The position numbers and the translations under genes are program-made. Positions 11,661 to 21,342 of a stretch of DNA of 64,000 nt are shown in pieces. The stretch spans positions 4,292,001-4,356,000 of the forward strand of contig NZ_CP159258.1 of the NCBI RefSeq assembly GCF_040438925.1. The letters are read 5' to 3'. Each line of letters opens with the position of its first letter. The stretch's first letter is position 1. The notes beneath the pieces are model-generated. The model was not told where the DNA came from, ran no database searches, and worked only from the letters and a program-made list of their open reading frames with translations. The DNA is from Pseudomonas sp. MYb327 (GTDB lineage: Bacteria; Pseudomonadota; Gammaproteobacteria; Pseudomonadales; Pseudomonadaceae).

Positions 11661-11666
11661 TATAAT
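11661..11666 (+). promoter_or_regulatory. Candidate -10 box for rpoN
   Basis: A TATAAT lies about 78 bases before the rpoN ATG. A recognisable -35 is lacking at the expected distance. Between it and the start are two small GC hairpins (around GGCGCTCCGGCGCC and GGCGCATGTGCGCC), so the leader could fold. Confidence 0.35.
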
Positions 11667-11743
11667 TTGCTTATGTTTGGCGCTCCGGCGCCCTGTAGTG
11701 GATGGCGCATGTGCGCCGGCGAATAAGGTGTTAAGCCCCTGCC

Positions 11744-13237
11744 ATGAAACCATCGCTAGTCTTGAGAATGGGCCAGCAGCTGACGATGACACCGCAGCTG
11801 CAACAGGCCATCCGCCTGCTCCAATTGTCGACCCTGGATCTGCAACAGGAAATCCAGGAGGCCCTGGAGTCCAATCCGATGCTCGAACGCCAGGAAGAAG
11901 GCGACGACTTCGACAACACCGACCCCTTGGCTGACAATGCCGAACTGAAGCCCAACAGCGACATTCAGGAGCCCTCCTACCAGGAAAGCGCCCCGACGGT
12001 GGATAACCTCGAGGAAGGCGACTGGAACGAGCGCATCCCCAATGAACTGCCCGTCGATACCGCCTGGGAAGATGTCTACCAGACCAGCGCCAGCAGCCTG
12101 CCGAGCAACGATGACGACGAGTGGGATTTCACCACCCGTACTTCCGCCGGTGAAAGCCTGCAAAGCCACCTGCTCTGGCAATTGAACCTGGCGCCGATGT
12201 CCGACACCGATCGCCTGATCGCCGTGACCCTGATCGACTGCATCAACAATCAGGGCTACCTTGACGAGACGCTAGAGGAAATCCTCGAAGCGTTCGATCC
12301 AGAGCTGGACATCGAACTCGACGAAATCGAAGCCGTTCTGCACCGCATCCAGCAATTCGAACCTGCCGGCATCGGCGCCCGCAACCTGGGCGAATGCCTG
12401 CTGCTGCAATTGCGCCAGCTGCCCGCCAAGACCCCTTGGCTTGCTGAAGCAAAGCGTCTGGTCACCGACTACATCGATCTGCTCGGCAGCCGCGACTACA
12501 GCCAGCTGATGCGCCGCATGAAGCTCAAGGAAGATGAACTGCGCCAGGTCATCGAACTGGTCCAGAGCCTCAATCCGCGTCCAGGTTCGCAAATCGAGTC
12601 CACTGAAGCCGAGTACGTCGTTCCCGACGTCATCGTGCGCAAGGACAACGAACGCTGGCTGGTGGAGCTCAATCAGGAGTCGGTGCCACGCTTGCGGGTC
12701 AACGCCCAGTACGCCGGATTCGTCCGCCGCGCCGATACCAGCGCCGACAACACGTTCATGCGCAACCAGCTGCAAGAAGCCCGCTGGTTCATCAAGAGCC
12801 TGCAAAGCCGCAACGAAACCCTGATGAAGGTAGCCACCCAGATTGTCGAGCATCAGCGCGGCTTCCTGGAGTACGGCGACGAAGCGATGAAACCGTTGGT
12901 CCTGCATGACATCGCCGAGGCGGTGGGCATGCACGAGTCGACGATCTCGCGGGTGACCACGCAGAAGTTCATGCATACCCCGCGGGGCATATATGAGCTG
13001 AAATACTTTTTCTCCAGCCACGTCAGCACCTCCGAAGGCGGCGAATGCTCGTCCACGGCGATCCGCGCAATCATCAAAAAACTGGTTGCCGCGGAAAATC
13101 AGAAAAAGCCGTTGAGTGACAGCAAGATCGCTGGTTTACTGGAGGCACAAGGCATTCAGGTGGCTCGCCGCACCGTCGCCAAGTACCGCGAATCCCTCGG
13201 GATCGCGCCTTCGAGCGAACGCAAGCGGTTGATGTAG
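11744..13237 (+). CDS. rpoN: RNA polymerase sigma-54 factor
   Basis: Sigma factor for -24/-12 promoters, controlling nitrogen use, motility and many other functions in Pseudomonas. The 497-residue protein has the glutamine/leucine-rich region I ([20 protein letters not shown]), an acidic region II (about 45-130), the core-binding domain, an HTH ([13 protein letters not shown]) and the diagnostic RpoN box [10 protein letters not shown] near the C-terminus. The downstream hpf-ptsN-rapZ-ptsO genes are its conserved neighbours. Confidence 0.98.
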   Translation: MKPSLVLRMGQQLTMTPQLQQAIRLLQLSTLDLQQEIQEALESNPMLERQEEGDDFDNTDPLADNAELKPNSDIQEPSYQESAPTVDNLEEGDWNERIPNELPVDTAWEDVYQTSASSLPSNDDDEWDFTTRTSAGESLQSHLLWQLNLAPMSDTDRLIAVTLIDCINNQGYLDETLEEILEAFDPELDIELDEIEAVLHRIQQFEPAGIGARNLGECLLLQLRQLPAKTPWLAEAKRLVTDYIDLLGSRDYSQLMRRMKLKEDELRQVIELVQSLNPRPGSQIESTEAEYVVPDVIVRKDNERWLVELNQESVPRLRVNAQYAGFVRRADTSADNTFMRNQLQEARWFIKSLQSRNETLMKVATQIVEHQRGFLEYGDEAMKPLVLHDIAEAVGMHESTISRVTTQKFMHTPRGIYELKYFFSSHVSTSEGGECSSTAIRAIIKKLVAAENQKKPLSDSKIAGLLEAQGIQVARRTVAKYRESLGIAPSSERKRLM

Positions 13238-13311
13238 AGCCACGCCACAGCGTTCCAGTGGCAGATCATCTGATCTGCCGCTTTATGCACTGGCAACGAA
13301 GGAGAAGCTGT

Positions 13312-13620
13312 ATGCAAGTCAACATCAGTGGACACCAACTGGAAGTGACCGAACCTCTTCGCACCTACATCGGCGAAAAACTCGAACGATTGGAGCGACA
13401 TTTCGACAAGATCACCAACGTGCAGGTCACGATGACGGTCGAAAAGTTGAAGCAGAAAATCGAAGCCACGCTGCATATTCCCGGGAATGAAGTTGTCGCC
13501 AACGCGGAACATACCGACATGTATGCGGCGATCGACGCACTCACCGACAAGCTTGATAAACAACTCAAAAAGCATAAGGAAAAGACCCAGAGCCTCCTCC
13601 AGGGCGCTACCGGTCGTTAA
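13312..13620 (+). CDS. hpf: Ribosome hibernation-promoting factor, short form
   Basis: Short HPF/YhbH-type protein (102 residues) that, in the family, binds the 30S decoding region in stationary phase and promotes 100S dimers. MQVNISGHQLEVTEPLRTYI and a Lys-rich C-terminal helix (DKLDKQLKKHKEKTQS) are typical. The start is chosen at MQVNISG after a GAAGGAGAAGC ribosome site; an 18-residue upstream extension is not conserved. It lies immediately after rpoN, as in most gammaproteobacteria. Confidence 0.95.
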   Translation: MQVNISGHQLEVTEPLRTYIGEKLERLERHFDKITNVQVTMTVEKLKQKIEATLHIPGNEVVANAEHTDMYAAIDALTDKLDKQLKKHKEKTQSLLQGATGR

Positions 13621-13632
13621 CACTCCCAACCC

Positions 13633-14097
13633 ATGATCCGACTTGAAAGCATCCTGACCCCCGGCCGTTCCCTGGTGAACGTGCCGGGCGGCAGTAAAAA
13701 GAAAGCCCTCGAACAAATTGCCAACCTCATCCATCGCGAAGTGCCGGATCTGGAGATGCAAGATGTCTTCGAGGCTTTGATTGCCCGTGAAAAACTCGGA
13801 TCTACCGGTTTTGGTAACGGCATCGCTATTCCTCACTGCCGCCTGAAGGGCTGCGATTCGCCCATCAGTGCCCTTATGCACCTGGACGCCCCAATCGATT
13901 TCGACGCCATCGACGGCGCCCCGGTTGACCTGCTGTTCGTATTGCTGGTCCCCCAGGCCGCTACCGATGCGCACCTGGAGCTTTTGCGCCAGATCGCCAG
14001 CATGCTCGACCGCAAGGAAGTGCGCGAAAAACTGCGCAGCGCCCCGAGCAATGAAGCCTTGTATCAGGTTGTCCTGGACGAGCAAAACGGGCCGTAA
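13633..14097 (+). CDS. ptsN: Nitrogen-PTS regulatory enzyme IIA(Ntr)
   Basis: EIIA-like phospho-acceptor of the nitrogen phosphotransferase system; it regulates rather than transports. The 154-residue protein has the phosphorylation site His68 in [11 protein letters not shown]. In Pseudomonas it receives phosphate from PtsO (NPr), encoded two genes downstream, and from PtsP elsewhere. The ribosome site before the ATG is weak (ACTCCCAACCC), so expression may depend on coupling from hpf 12 bases upstream. Confidence 0.96.
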   Translation: MIRLESILTPGRSLVNVPGGSKKKALEQIANLIHREVPDLEMQDVFEALIAREKLGSTGFGNGIAIPHCRLKGCDSPISALMHLDAPIDFDAIDGAPVDLLFVLLVPQAATDAHLELLRQIASMLDRKEVREKLRSAPSNEALYQVVLDEQNGP

Positions 14098-14099
14098 CC

Positions 14100-14957
14100 A
14101 TGCGTTTGATCATCGTCAGTGGCCGTTCCGGCTCGGGTAAAAGCACCGCCCTCGATGTTCTCGAGGACAACGGCTACTACTGCATCGACAACCTGCCTGC
14201 CGGGTTGCTGCCGGAATTGGCCGAGCGCGCACTGATTCACACTGAGCTGTCCCAGCCGCTGGTTGCCGTGTCCATCGATGCGCGTAACTTGCCGAGCCAT
14301 CTGACACGCTTTCCCGACCTGCTGGAAGAAGTCCGCAGCCGGCATATCCAGTGCGATGTCCTGTACCTGGATGCCGACGAGGAAACGCTGCTCAAGCGTT
14401 TTTCGGAAACCCGTCGTCGTCACCCATTGAGCAACGCCAACCGATCGCTGGCCGAAGCGATCAACGTTGAGAGCACCTTGCTCGGACCGATTGCCGACCT
14501 CGCCGATCTCAAGATAAATACCACCAGCCTGAACCTGTATCAGCTGCGCGACACGATCAAGCTGCGATTGTTGAACCAGCCGGAGCCGGGAACCGCGTTC
14601 CTGGTGGAGTCGTTCGGATTCAAGCGTGGCATGCCGGTAGACGCTGATCTGGTGTTCGATGTGCGTTGCCTGCCGAACCCTTATTGGAAGCCTGAGCTTC
14701 GTGAGCAGTCCGGACTCGATCAACCGGTTGCCGATTACCTGGCGGCACAGCCGGATGTCGAAGAGATGTATCAGGACATATCTACCTATTTGCTCAAATG
14801 GTTGCCCCGCTTTGCCGCCAGCAACCGCGCCTACGTCACTATTGCCATTGGCTGCACTGGCGGTCACCACCGCTCCGTCTACCTGACCGAACGTTTGGCC
14901 AAGACCCTGCAACAATCCCTGAAGAACGTCCAGGTTCGCCACCGCGACCTCAGCTAA
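14100..14957 (+). CDS. rapZ: RNase adapter protein RapZ
   Basis: Nucleotide-binding YvcJ/RapZ family protein of 285 residues; in E. coli it delivers sRNA GlmZ to RNase E and so senses glucosamine 6-phosphate. Walker [10 protein letters not shown] is at residues 8-16, Walker B-like [11 protein letters not shown] follows, and the C-terminal [12 protein letters not shown] motif is the conserved RNA-binding/phosphate site. It starts 2 bases after ptsN and is followed by ptsO, so it belongs to the rpoN operon. Confidence 0.96.
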   Translation: MRLIIVSGRSGSGKSTALDVLEDNGYYCIDNLPAGLLPELAERALIHTELSQPLVAVSIDARNLPSHLTRFPDLLEEVRSRHIQCDVLYLDADEETLLKRFSETRRRHPLSNANRSLAEAINVESTLLGPIADLADLKINTTSLNLYQLRDTIKLRLLNQPEPGTAFLVESFGFKRGMPVDADLVFDVRCLPNPYWKPELREQSGLDQPVADYLAAQPDVEEMYQDISTYLLKWLPRFAASNRAYVTIAIGCTGGHHRSVYLTERLAKTLQQSLKNVQVRHRDLS

Positions 14958-14972
14958 AGGATTCACACCGCG

Positions 14973-15248
14973 ATGCCTGCTCTGGAAATTGAAATCATCA
15001 ACAAGCTGGGCCTGCACGCTCGCGCTTCTGCAAAATTCGTTGGCGTTGCCGGGCAGTTCAAGGATTGCACGATCAGGGTTGGACGCACGCCAGAGACCGC
15101 AGTCGACGGTAAAAGCATCATGGCCATGATGATGCTCGCCGCCGGCAAGGGCACCAAAATCCATTTGAGCACGGAAGGCGAGCAGGCTCAGGAAGCGCTG
15201 GATGCGCTGGTGAAGTTGATCAATAACTACTTCGACGAAGGCGAGTAA
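14973..15248 (+). CDS. ptsO: HPr-like phosphocarrier protein NPr
   Basis: 91-residue HPr-family phosphocarrier of the nitrogen PTS. The N-terminal phosphorylation site is His15 in NKLGLHARASAKFV, and the regulatory-Ser region reads DGKSIMAMMMLAAGKGT. It relays phosphate from PtsP to PtsN. It is the last gene of the rpoN cluster; a GC-rich hairpin follows 10 bases after the stop. Confidence 0.95.
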   Translation: MPALEIEIINKLGLHARASAKFVGVAGQFKDCTIRVGRTPETAVDGKSIMAMMMLAAGKGTKIHLSTEGEQAQEALDALVKLINNYFDEGE

Positions 15249-15258
15249 CCCCCGCTTC

Positions 15259-15288
15259 TGTGGTGAGGGAGCTTGCTCCCTCGCCACA
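15259..15288. repeat. Single REP-type hairpin between ptsO and ZIP gene
   Basis: A 14-base inverted repeat TGTGGTGAGGGAGC / GCTCCCTCGCCACA around TT (one wobble). It lies between two convergent genes, where it may serve as a 3' stabilising or termination structure for both. It resembles the single-hairpin REP elements of P. fluorescens. Confidence 0.6.
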
Positions 15289-15317
15289 AGATGTTCCTTC
15301 AGCTATTAGCGCCCGGT

Positions 15318-16211
15318 TCAGGCCAACGCCGTATCCATCACCATCATCAAACAAAACCCGATCAACAACCCAAGACTGGCAAGCTTTTCGTGGCCGTGTC
15401 GGCGCGACTCGGGAATGACTTCGTGGGTCACCACCAAGAGCATCGCTCCCGCCGCCATTGCCAATCCCAACGGCAACAACAGTTCGGCCAGGCTCACCAG
15501 CCAGGCGCACAACAGAGCGAACACGGGCTCGACCAAACCGGAAGCCGCACCGATCAGGAATGCCTTGAAGCGTGACATCCCTGCCCCGGCCAGCACCAAC
15601 GCAATCACCAGTCCTTCCGGAACATCCTGCAAGGCAATACCCATCGCCAAACTGTCAGCATCAGGCATTCCACCGCCGGCCGATACACCGATCGCCATGC
15701 CTTCGGGAATGTTGTGGGCAATGATTGCGAACACGAACAGCCAGATTCGCGGCGCAATCACCGGGTGCTCAGGGGTGCCGACGAGCATTTCCGGTGAAGC
15801 CCCCGAGACCTTGAGGTCGACCAGAAACAGACCGAACGCGCCGAGCATGATGCCAAAACAGATCAGGCTGCTGGCTGCCCACGGGGTCATGCCAAGGTTT
15901 TCCGCCGCAGCAATGCCCGGCACGATTAGCGAAAACGCGGTCGCCGCCAGCATCACACCCGCACCAAACCCCAGCAGCGTATCGCTGAGTGCCTCGGGCA
16001 TGCGCCGGACCACCAGCACCGGCACCGCTCCGAGCGCGGTGCCGAGTGCGCAAATCGCACCGCCCTGTAACGCTCGCGACAGCTTCGGTTCGAGATCCAG
16101 CCATTCCAGCCCGTGTGCAACCAGCAAGCTCATACCCGCCAGCAGTAACAGCGATCCAAATGCATAACGAAACATTCGTCCACTTCCGATCGCCAGTGTT
16201 TCAGTGCCCAT
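15318..16211 (-). CDS. ZIP-family (GufA-like) divalent metal transporter
   Basis: Polytopic inner-membrane protein of 297 residues with about eight hydrophobic segments. The ZIP metal-site motif HNIPEGMAIG lies in the fourth-helix region and a second motif QDVPEGLVIA in the fifth. ZIP proteins import Zn, Fe or Mn; the substrate cannot be read from sequence. It begins 30 bases after sodA on the same strand, so it is probably the tail of the fagA-fumC-orfX-sodA operon, and manganese or iron supply would fit (inference). A start at MFRYAFGS, 12 residues in, is also possible. Confidence 0.85.
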   Translation of the reverse strand: MGTETLAIGSGRMFRYAFGSLLLLAGMSLLVAHGLEWLDLEPKLSRALQGGAICALGTALGAVPVLVVRRMPEALSDTLLGFGAGVMLAATAFSLIVPGIAAAENLGMTPWAASSLICFGIMLGAFGLFLVDLKVSGASPEMLVGTPEHPVIAPRIWLFVFAIIAHNIPEGMAIGVSAGGGMPDADSLAMGIALQDVPEGLVIALVLAGAGMSRFKAFLIGAASGLVEPVFALLCAWLVSLAELLLPLGLAMAAGAMLLVVTHEVIPESRRHGHEKLASLGLLIGFCLMMVMDTALA

Positions 16212-16241
16212 AGTCAGCCTTGGATTGTTTTTGTAGAAGAC

Positions 16242-16853
16242 TTAAATCAGCGCAGCCTGATAGCGCGCCGCGACTTCTGGCCAATTGATCACGTTATAAA
16301 ACGCGCTGATGTATTCCGGGCGACGGTTCTGATACTGAAGGTAGTAGGCGTGTTCCCAGACATCCAGACCGAGGATCGGCGTATTGCCGTTCATCAACGG
16401 GCTGTCCTGGTTGCCGCTGCTTTCCACGATTAAGGTCTTTTGCGGCGTGACGCTCAGCCAGGCCCAACCGCTGCCGAAGCGGGTCAGCGCAGCCTTGGTG
16501 AACGCTTCTTTGAAGCTGTCCAGACCGCCCAGTTGCTCATTGATGGCCGCAGCCAGTGCGCCTTCCGGTTTACCGCCACCGCCAGGTGTCATGACTTCCC
16601 AGAACAACGAATGGTTGGCATGCCCGCCGCCCTGGTTGATCACGGCAGCGCGGAGTTTCTCTGGCAACTGCTGCACGGCAGCTACCAGTTTTTCCACCGG
16701 CCATTCAGCAAATTCGGTGCCTTCAACGGCGGCGTTGAGGTTGTTGATGTAGGTCTGATGGTGCTTGGTGTAGTGAATCTCCATGGTCTGGGCATCGATA
16801 TGCGGTTCCAGGGCGTCGTAGGCGTACGGCAAGGCAGGCAAGGTAAAAGCCAT
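16242..16853 (-). CDS. sodA: Manganese superoxide dismutase
   Basis: Cytoplasmic superoxide dismutase of 203 residues. Metal ligands fit the Fe/Mn family: His27 ([11 protein letters not shown]), His in [11 protein letters not shown], and the DVWEHAYY Asp/His pair. The Gly-rich GGGHAN segment and the Gln in ESSGNQDSP favour the Mn type. The start [10 protein letters not shown] is chosen; the 30-residue upstream frame overlaps orfX and is not family-like. In Pseudomonas it is known to be induced by iron starvation within the fagA-fumC operon. Confidence 0.95.
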   Translation of the reverse strand: MAFTLPALPYAYDALEPHIDAQTMEIHYTKHHQTYINNLNAAVEGTEFAEWPVEKLVAAVQQLPEKLRAAVINQGGGHANHSLFWEVMTPGGGGKPEGALAAAINEQLGGLDSFKEAFTKAALTRFGSGWAWLSVTPQKTLIVESSGNQDSPLMNGNTPILGLDVWEHAYYLQYQNRRPEYISAFYNVINWPEVAARYQAALI

Positions 16854-16854
16854 T

Positions 16855-17295
16855 TCAATGAACTCCATGATGGTGAGGCGCGGCAGGTTGTGACGGCGCG
16901 GCGGCATCGACGTGCAGCAAACGATGAGTTCGCGGGTATTCACCGTGTTCGCTGATGAAATTCAGCAGTTCGACATAGGTTTTGCTGCTCTGGCGCATCG
17001 CGGCTTCACGCAGGGCCGGTGCCAGTCGCGGATCCTGCATGGTCTGCAACAACCGCTGATGGATAGCGCACAGATACTCGGCGCTCTCCTCCGGCTGGTT
17101 CAGACGCAAATGCAAATCCGCCAGGTTATGGTGGGAAATCACGCAGACCGCCACCGCTTCATCGGCATCCGCCCAGCGCTCGAACAACACCTGGGCCAGG
17201 GCCAATGCCTGCAAGTAAGCCTCGCGGGCATCGACCAGTTCACCCAGCATGAAAAAGCGGTTGGCTCTTTCGATCGTGCGTTTCCAGTGCTCCAT
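16855..17295 (-). CDS. OrfX, conserved protein of the fumC-sodA operon, unknown function
   Basis: 146-residue protein that I place as the uncharacterised orfX of the Pseudomonas fagA-fumC-orfX-sodA operon, by position and size. It is mostly helical with Ala/Leu-rich repeats ([42 protein letters not shown]) that look like two to three degenerate TPR units, and a His-rich C-terminus (PHHHGVH) that could bind metal. No signal peptide or membrane segment is seen. It ends 2 bases before sodA. Function is unknown; protein binding through TPRs is inference. Confidence 0.8.
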   Translation of the reverse strand: MEHWKRTIERANRFFMLGELVDAREAYLQALALAQVLFERWADADEAVAVCVISHHNLADLHLRLNQPEESAEYLCAIHQRLLQTMQDPRLAPALREAAMRQSSKTYVELLNFISEHGEYPRTHRLLHVDAAAPSQPAAPHHHGVH

Positions 17296-17323
17296 GGTGA
17301 GCCTCCAAAGCGGCAGCGGCGTT

Positions 17324-18700
17324 TTACACGCCGCCTGCGGTGAGTTTTTCCGGGTTGAGCAACTCTTCCAGTTGGCTGCGTGTCAGCTCGGTGTGTTCCA
17401 GCGCCACGTCGATCACCGGACGACCTTGTTGATAGGCCTTCTTGGCGATTTCGGCGGCTTTCTGGTAGCCAATGATCGGGTTGAGAGCGGTCACCAGAAT
17501 CGGGTTGCGTGACAACGCTTCCTTGATGCGGTCTTCGTTGACCTTGAAGCTGGCGATGGCCTTTTCGCCCAATAGGCGGCTGGAATTGGTCAGCAATTCG
17601 ATGCTACTCAGCAGATTTTGGGCGATGATCGGCAGCATCACGTTCAGTTCGAAATTGCCCGACTGGCCGGCAATGGTGATCACCGTGTCATTGCCGATTA
17701 CTTGGGCGGCGACCATGGCGGTGGCTTCCGGGATCACCGGATTGACCTTGCCAGGCATGATCGAAGAGCCCGGTTGCAGGGCTTCGAGCTCGATCTCGCC
17801 CAGGCCGGCCAAAGGACCGGAGTTCATCCAGCGCAGGTCGTTGGCGATTTTCATCAGCGATACGGCGGTAGCCTTAAGCTGCCCAGACACAGCGACGGCG
17901 GTGTCCTGGGAGCCGATCAGCGCAAACAGATCCTTGCCCGGCGTGAACTGCACGTGAGTCAACTTGCTTAGTTGCTGACTGAATCGCGCAGCGAATTCCG
18001 GATGCGCATTAACCCCCGTCCCCACCGCCGTGCCGCCCTGCGCCAAGGATTGCAGACTGGGTTGCAGATCCTGCAGATGGCCGATGTTGGCTTTGAGCTG
18101 GTGCGCCCAACCATTGAGCACCTGGCTCATGCGCACTGGCATCGCATCCATCAAGTGCGTGCGACCGGTTTTAACGTGGTGATGGACCTGTTCAGCCTTG
18201 CGCTCGATCACTTGGACCAACCCTGTCAGGGCCGGTAGCAGCTGCTCGTGCAACGCCAGTGCGGCACTGACGTGGATGGTGGTGGGGATGATGTCGTTGC
18301 TGCTTTGACCGCAGTTGACGTGGTCGTTGGGGTTCACCGGCTCACCGAGCAAGCGGCTGGCCAGGGTGGCGATCACTTCATTGGCGTTCATGTTGGAACT
18401 GGTGCCCGAGCCGGTCTGGAAGATATCCACCGGGAAGTGCTGCATGAAGTCCCCCTCAAGCAAGCCTAGCGCTGCATCGACGATGGCTTTGCCCTGGGAC
18501 TCGCTGATCTGGTTGAGGTCGATGTTGGCGCGGGCAGCGGCCGCCTTGGCCAGGATCAACGCGCGGATGAAATGCACCGGCATTGTCTTGCCGCTGATCG
18601 GAAAGTTATCCACCGCACGTTGAGTCTGTGCGCCGCAGAGGGCGTCTTCCGGGACGTGAAGCTCGCCCATGCTGTCGCGCTCAATACGTGTCTTGGTCAT
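17324..18700 (-). CDS. fumC: Class II fumarate hydratase
   Basis: Iron-independent fumarase interconverting fumarate and malate in the TCA cycle. The 458-residue length and the superfamily signature GSSIMPGKVNPVIPE are diagnostic; TGSGTSSNMNANEV and the HVNCGQSSND segment build the active site. Its 5' end overlaps fagA by 20 bases. Co-expression with MnSOD replaces Fe-dependent fumarase and FeSOD under iron limitation (known for Pseudomonas). Confidence 0.96.
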   Translation of the reverse strand: MTKTRIERDSMGELHVPEDALCGAQTQRAVDNFPISGKTMPVHFIRALILAKAAAARANIDLNQISESQGKAIVDAALGLLEGDFMQHFPVDIFQTGSGTSSNMNANEVIATLASRLLGEPVNPNDHVNCGQSSNDIIPTTIHVSAALALHEQLLPALTGLVQVIERKAEQVHHHVKTGRTHLMDAMPVRMSQVLNGWAHQLKANIGHLQDLQPSLQSLAQGGTAVGTGVNAHPEFAARFSQQLSKLTHVQFTPGKDLFALIGSQDTAVAVSGQLKATAVSLMKIANDLRWMNSGPLAGLGEIELEALQPGSSIMPGKVNPVIPEATAMVAAQVIGNDTVITIAGQSGNFELNVMLPIIAQNLLSSIELLTNSSRLLGEKAIASFKVNEDRIKEALSRNPILVTALNPIIGYQKAAEIAKKAYQQGRPVIDVALEHTELTRSQLEELLNPEKLTAGGV

Positions 18701-19088
18701 CTGAAAATCCTTGCACCAGTTCTATGAGAGGAATCGAGGGTTGCAACTCGCAGGTTGCCAATTGCCAGGTGTAGCTCTGCCAGCGCTTGAGGCGGCATTT
18801 ACACAGAGAGAGGCGTTCCAGTTCGCGCAGTGGGCGCCATGCCTGGTCGAGGCAGTACGTGCGCCAGTGCCAGGGCAGTGCGACATCGGCGGCGGTGTCG
18901 AGCAGCAGGCGCAAAGAGGTTTCAGCAATGGTCCAGGGAGAGCTAGCCGTGCAGCAGGCCAGATACCGGCCTTCAGCGAGGTAATGTTCGATCAGGCGCG
19001 GCTCGTCGGGATTCATCGCGCAACGGATCTGGCGGCTCATCCAGCGCCAGCTTTCGAGGTAGGGCTGCTCGTGCAAGGCAGAACTCAT
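18681..19088 (-). CDS. fagA: Fur-associated protein FagA, unknown function
   Basis: 135-residue protein at the head of the fumC-sodA operon, corresponding by position to fagA (Fur-associated gene A) of P. aeruginosa. It is rich in Trp and Cys (LESWRWMSRQIRCAM; EGRYLACCTASSPW; CKCRLKRWQSYTW). No membrane segment or known domain is apparent. A Fur-box-like sequence lies 23-51 bases upstream. The biochemical role is not known to me; the clustered Cys residues could bind iron or heme (inference). Confidence 0.82.
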   Translation of the reverse strand: MSSALHEQPYLESWRWMSRQIRCAMNPDEPRLIEHYLAEGRYLACCTASSPWTIAETSLRLLLDTAADVALPWHWRTYCLDQAWRPLRELERLSLCKCRLKRWQSYTWQLATCELQPSIPLIELVQGFSDDQDTY

Positions 19089-19110
19089 AATCCGGGGCTC
19101 ATTCGGTAAT

Positions 19111-19139
19111 GAGATTTATTATTAGATGATAATGAGAAC
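19111..19139 (-). promoter_or_regulatory. Putative Fur box upstream of fagA
   Basis: Read on the minus strand this AT-rich stretch begins GGTTCTCATTATCATCTAAT and continues with AATAAATCTC, giving several NAT(A/T)AT hexamers as in the 19-base Fur consensus. Its position 20-50 bases before the fagA start, and the known iron regulation of this operon in P. aeruginosa, support a Fur operator. Exact borders are uncertain. Confidence 0.6.
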
Positions 19140-19172
19140 CAAAACAAGAGTACCGAAAAGCTCTGATCCTTC

Positions 19173-19240
19173 TGTAGGAGCCCGGCTTGCCGGCGATGGC
19201 GGCTGTAAAATCGCCATCGCCGGCAAGCCGGGCTCCTACA
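19173..19240. repeat. REPIN-type inverted repeat, 29-base perfect arms
   Basis: Arms of 29 bases (19173-19201 and 19212-19240), beginning TGTAGGAGCCCGGCTTGCCG, are perfectly complementary around a 10-base loop. The perfect match suggests recent insertion or active maintenance. It lies between the fagA promoter and the pmbA terminator. Confidence 0.85.
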
Positions 19241-19260
19241 AAAACTTTGCGACAGACATG

Positions 19261-19298
19261 AAAAAAGGCGCGTCACCCGATGGGTGGCGCGCCTTTTT
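19261..19298 (-). terminator. Terminator after pmbA
   Basis: The stem GGCGCG(T)CACCC / GGGTG(G)CGCGCC is flanked by six A on the left and a T-run on the right. It can work in both orientations, but only pmbA (stop at 19313, minus strand) runs into it. Confidence 0.8.
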
Positions 19299-19312
19299 GT
19301 GCAGCGGAAAGC

Positions 19313-20659
19313 TTAGCTACCCGCCACCGTCATCCGCTCGATAAGCACCGAACCTGTGCGAATGTTGCTGCGCAATTCCAAATCATTCCCCACGGCAACG
19401 ATCTGCTTGAACATGTCGCGCATATTGCCCGCGATGGTCACTTCCTGGACCGCGAACTGGATCTCGCCGTTCTCCACCCAGTAACCCGCCGCGCCTCGGG
19501 AGTAGTCGCCGGTAACCATATTCAGGCCCTGCCCCATCAATTCGGTTACCAGCAAGCCGCGTCCCATGCGATGCAGCAGGGCAGCCTGGTCTTCGTCACC
19601 ATGGGTGACGAACAGGTTGTGCACGCCGCCAGCGTTGGCGGTGCTCGGCATGCCGAGTTTGCGACCCGAGTAGGTGCCAAGAATGTAGGACACCAACTCA
19701 CCTTTTTCGACGAACGGTTTGGCGTAGGTTGCCAGGCCATCGCCATCGAACCCCGCACTACCCATGGCGCGCATCAAGTGCGGACGTTCGTCGATGGTCA
19801 GCCATTCCGGAAACAGCTTCTGCCCCAGCGTGCCTTCGAGGAACGACGATTTGCGATAAAGGCTGCCACCGGAAATCGCCGACAGGAAGCTGCCGAACAA
19901 ACCACCGGCCAGCTCTGCAGAGAACAACACCGGTACTTCACAGGTCGGCACCGGACGCGCGCCCAAACGGCTCGCCGCCCGTTGCGCGGCACGCTGGCCG
20001 ATGCTCACCGGGTCGGCTAGCAAATTGCCCTGACGATTGACGTCGTACCAGTAATCGCGCTGCATCTGGCCGTCGGCCTCGGCGATCATCACACAGCTCA
20101 GGCTGTGTCGAGTCGACGCATAACCGCCGATAAAACCGTGGCTGTTGCCGTAAACACGGCAGCCCTGATGCGTGCTCAGGGTGGTCCCATCGGCGTTTTT
20201 GATCCGGCTGTCGGCGGCAAACGCGGCGGCTTCACAGGTCAGCGCCTGCTCAATCGCCTGCTCCGGAGTGATGTCCCATTGATGGAACAGGTCGTAATCC
20301 TGCACATCCCTGGCCATCAGCGCGGCATCCGCCAGGCCCGACGCTTCGTCTTCCGAGGTGTGCTTGGCGATGGCCAGGGCCGCCGCGACGGTTTCGCGAA
20401 TGGCATCCGGACCACTGGCCGAAGTGCTCGCCGAGCCTTTGCGCTGGCCAACATATAAGGTGATGCCAAAGCCCTGGTCGCGGTTGAATTCGACAGTTTC
20501 GACTTCGCGCTGGCGAACGGTGGTCGACAGGCCTTGCTCCAGAGATACCGCCACTTCACAGGCACTGGCGCCCTGACGCTTGGCTTCAGCGATGATCTGC
20601 TCGACTTGTTCTTGCAGTGCCGGCAACGCTTGTGGGCCGACGCTTTCAACTGCACTCAT
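19313..20659 (-). CDS. pmbA: Metalloprotease-related protein PmbA (TldE)
   Basis: 448-residue partner of TldD; the TldD/TldE heterodimer is a zinc protease that processes microcin B17 and degrades CcdA in E. coli. PmbA itself lacks the HExxxH metal motif and is the non-catalytic subunit, which fits what is seen here. A start at MSAVESVGP is preferred; MENS upstream is an optional 4-residue extension. It is divergent from yjgA, and tldD lies about 2 kb away on the same strand. Confidence 0.93.
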   Translation of the reverse strand: MSAVESVGPQALPALQEQVEQIIAEAKRQGASACEVAVSLEQGLSTTVRQREVETVEFNRDQGFGITLYVGQRKGSASTSASGPDAIRETVAAALAIAKHTSEDEASGLADAALMARDVQDYDLFHQWDITPEQAIEQALTCEAAAFAADSRIKNADGTTLSTHQGCRVYGNSHGFIGGYASTRHSLSCVMIAEADGQMQRDYWYDVNRQGNLLADPVSIGQRAAQRAASRLGARPVPTCEVPVLFSAELAGGLFGSFLSAISGGSLYRKSSFLEGTLGQKLFPEWLTIDERPHLMRAMGSAGFDGDGLATYAKPFVEKGELVSYILGTYSGRKLGMPSTANAGGVHNLFVTHGDEDQAALLHRMGRGLLVTELMGQGLNMVTGDYSRGAAGYWVENGEIQFAVQEVTIAGNMRDMFKQIVAVGNDLELRSNIRTGSVLIERMTVAGS

Positions 20660-20767
20660 GCTGTTCTCCACTCAAATTCTGCTTTCGGTATAGGTCATCG
20701 AGCGACCGGGCCGGACAAGCGGCCCCCGACTGGTTATCATGGCGGCGTTTCTTTGCGGACGGCCACC

Positions 20768-21292
20768 ATGGTTGATTCTTACGACGACTCCCTCGATACG
20801 GGAGAAAAAAGCAAATCCCAGGTTAAACGCGAGCTGCATGCTCTGGTTGACCTCGGCGAGCGCCTTACAACACTCAAGCCGGACTTGCTTGGCAAACTGC
20901 CCCTGACCGACGCCTTGCGCCGGGCCCTGGCCGATGCGCCCAAGCACACCGCGAACATTGCGCGTAAACGGCACCTCCAGTTCATCGGCAAACTGATGCG
21001 CGATCAGGACACTGACGCCATTCTAGTCTTGCTCGATCAACTCGATGCCTCCACTCGCCAGTACAACGAACGCTTCCATAACCTGGAACGTTGGCGTGAT
21101 CGCCTGATTGCTGGCGACGATGCGGTCCTGGAGAAGTTCGTCATCGACTACCCGGAGGCTGATCGCCAGCAATTGCGCTCCCTGATCCGTCAGGCCCAGC
21201 ACGAATTGGCGACCAACAAGCCACCGGCATCGAGCCGTAAAATCTTCAAGTACATCCGTGAGCTGGACGAGACTCAACGCGGTCTGCGCTGA
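20768..21292 (+). CDS. darP: Ribosome-associated protein YjgA (DarP)
   Basis: 174-residue DUF615 protein; the E. coli homologue DarP/YjgA assists late 50S maturation and peptidyl-transferase centre assembly. It is highly charged and helical, with [21 protein letters not shown] at the N-terminus and [14 protein letters not shown] near the C-terminus. The ATG at 20768 ([10 protein letters not shown]) is chosen; an upstream in-frame extension runs across the pmbA promoter region. Neighbouring tldD/pmbA is the usual context. Confidence 0.93.
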   Translation: MVDSYDDSLDTGEKSKSQVKRELHALVDLGERLTTLKPDLLGKLPLTDALRRALADAPKHTANIARKRHLQFIGKLMRDQDTDAILVLLDQLDASTRQYNERFHNLERWRDRLIAGDDAVLEKFVIDYPEADRQQLRSLIRQAQHELATNKPPASSRKIFKYIRELDETQRGLR

Positions 21293-21300
21293 ATCTCTGA

Positions 21301-21342
21301 CCGGGGGAGTCGCCAAGCGACTCACCCGGGGCTTCACTTTTT
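21301..21342 (+). terminator. Terminator after yjgA
   Basis: The stem CCGGGGGAGTCGC / GCGACTCACCCGG with a CAA loop is followed by a short T-run overlapping the tldD 3' end (stop at 21341). It lies between convergent genes and may terminate yjgA; T-richness is moderate. Confidence 0.55.
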
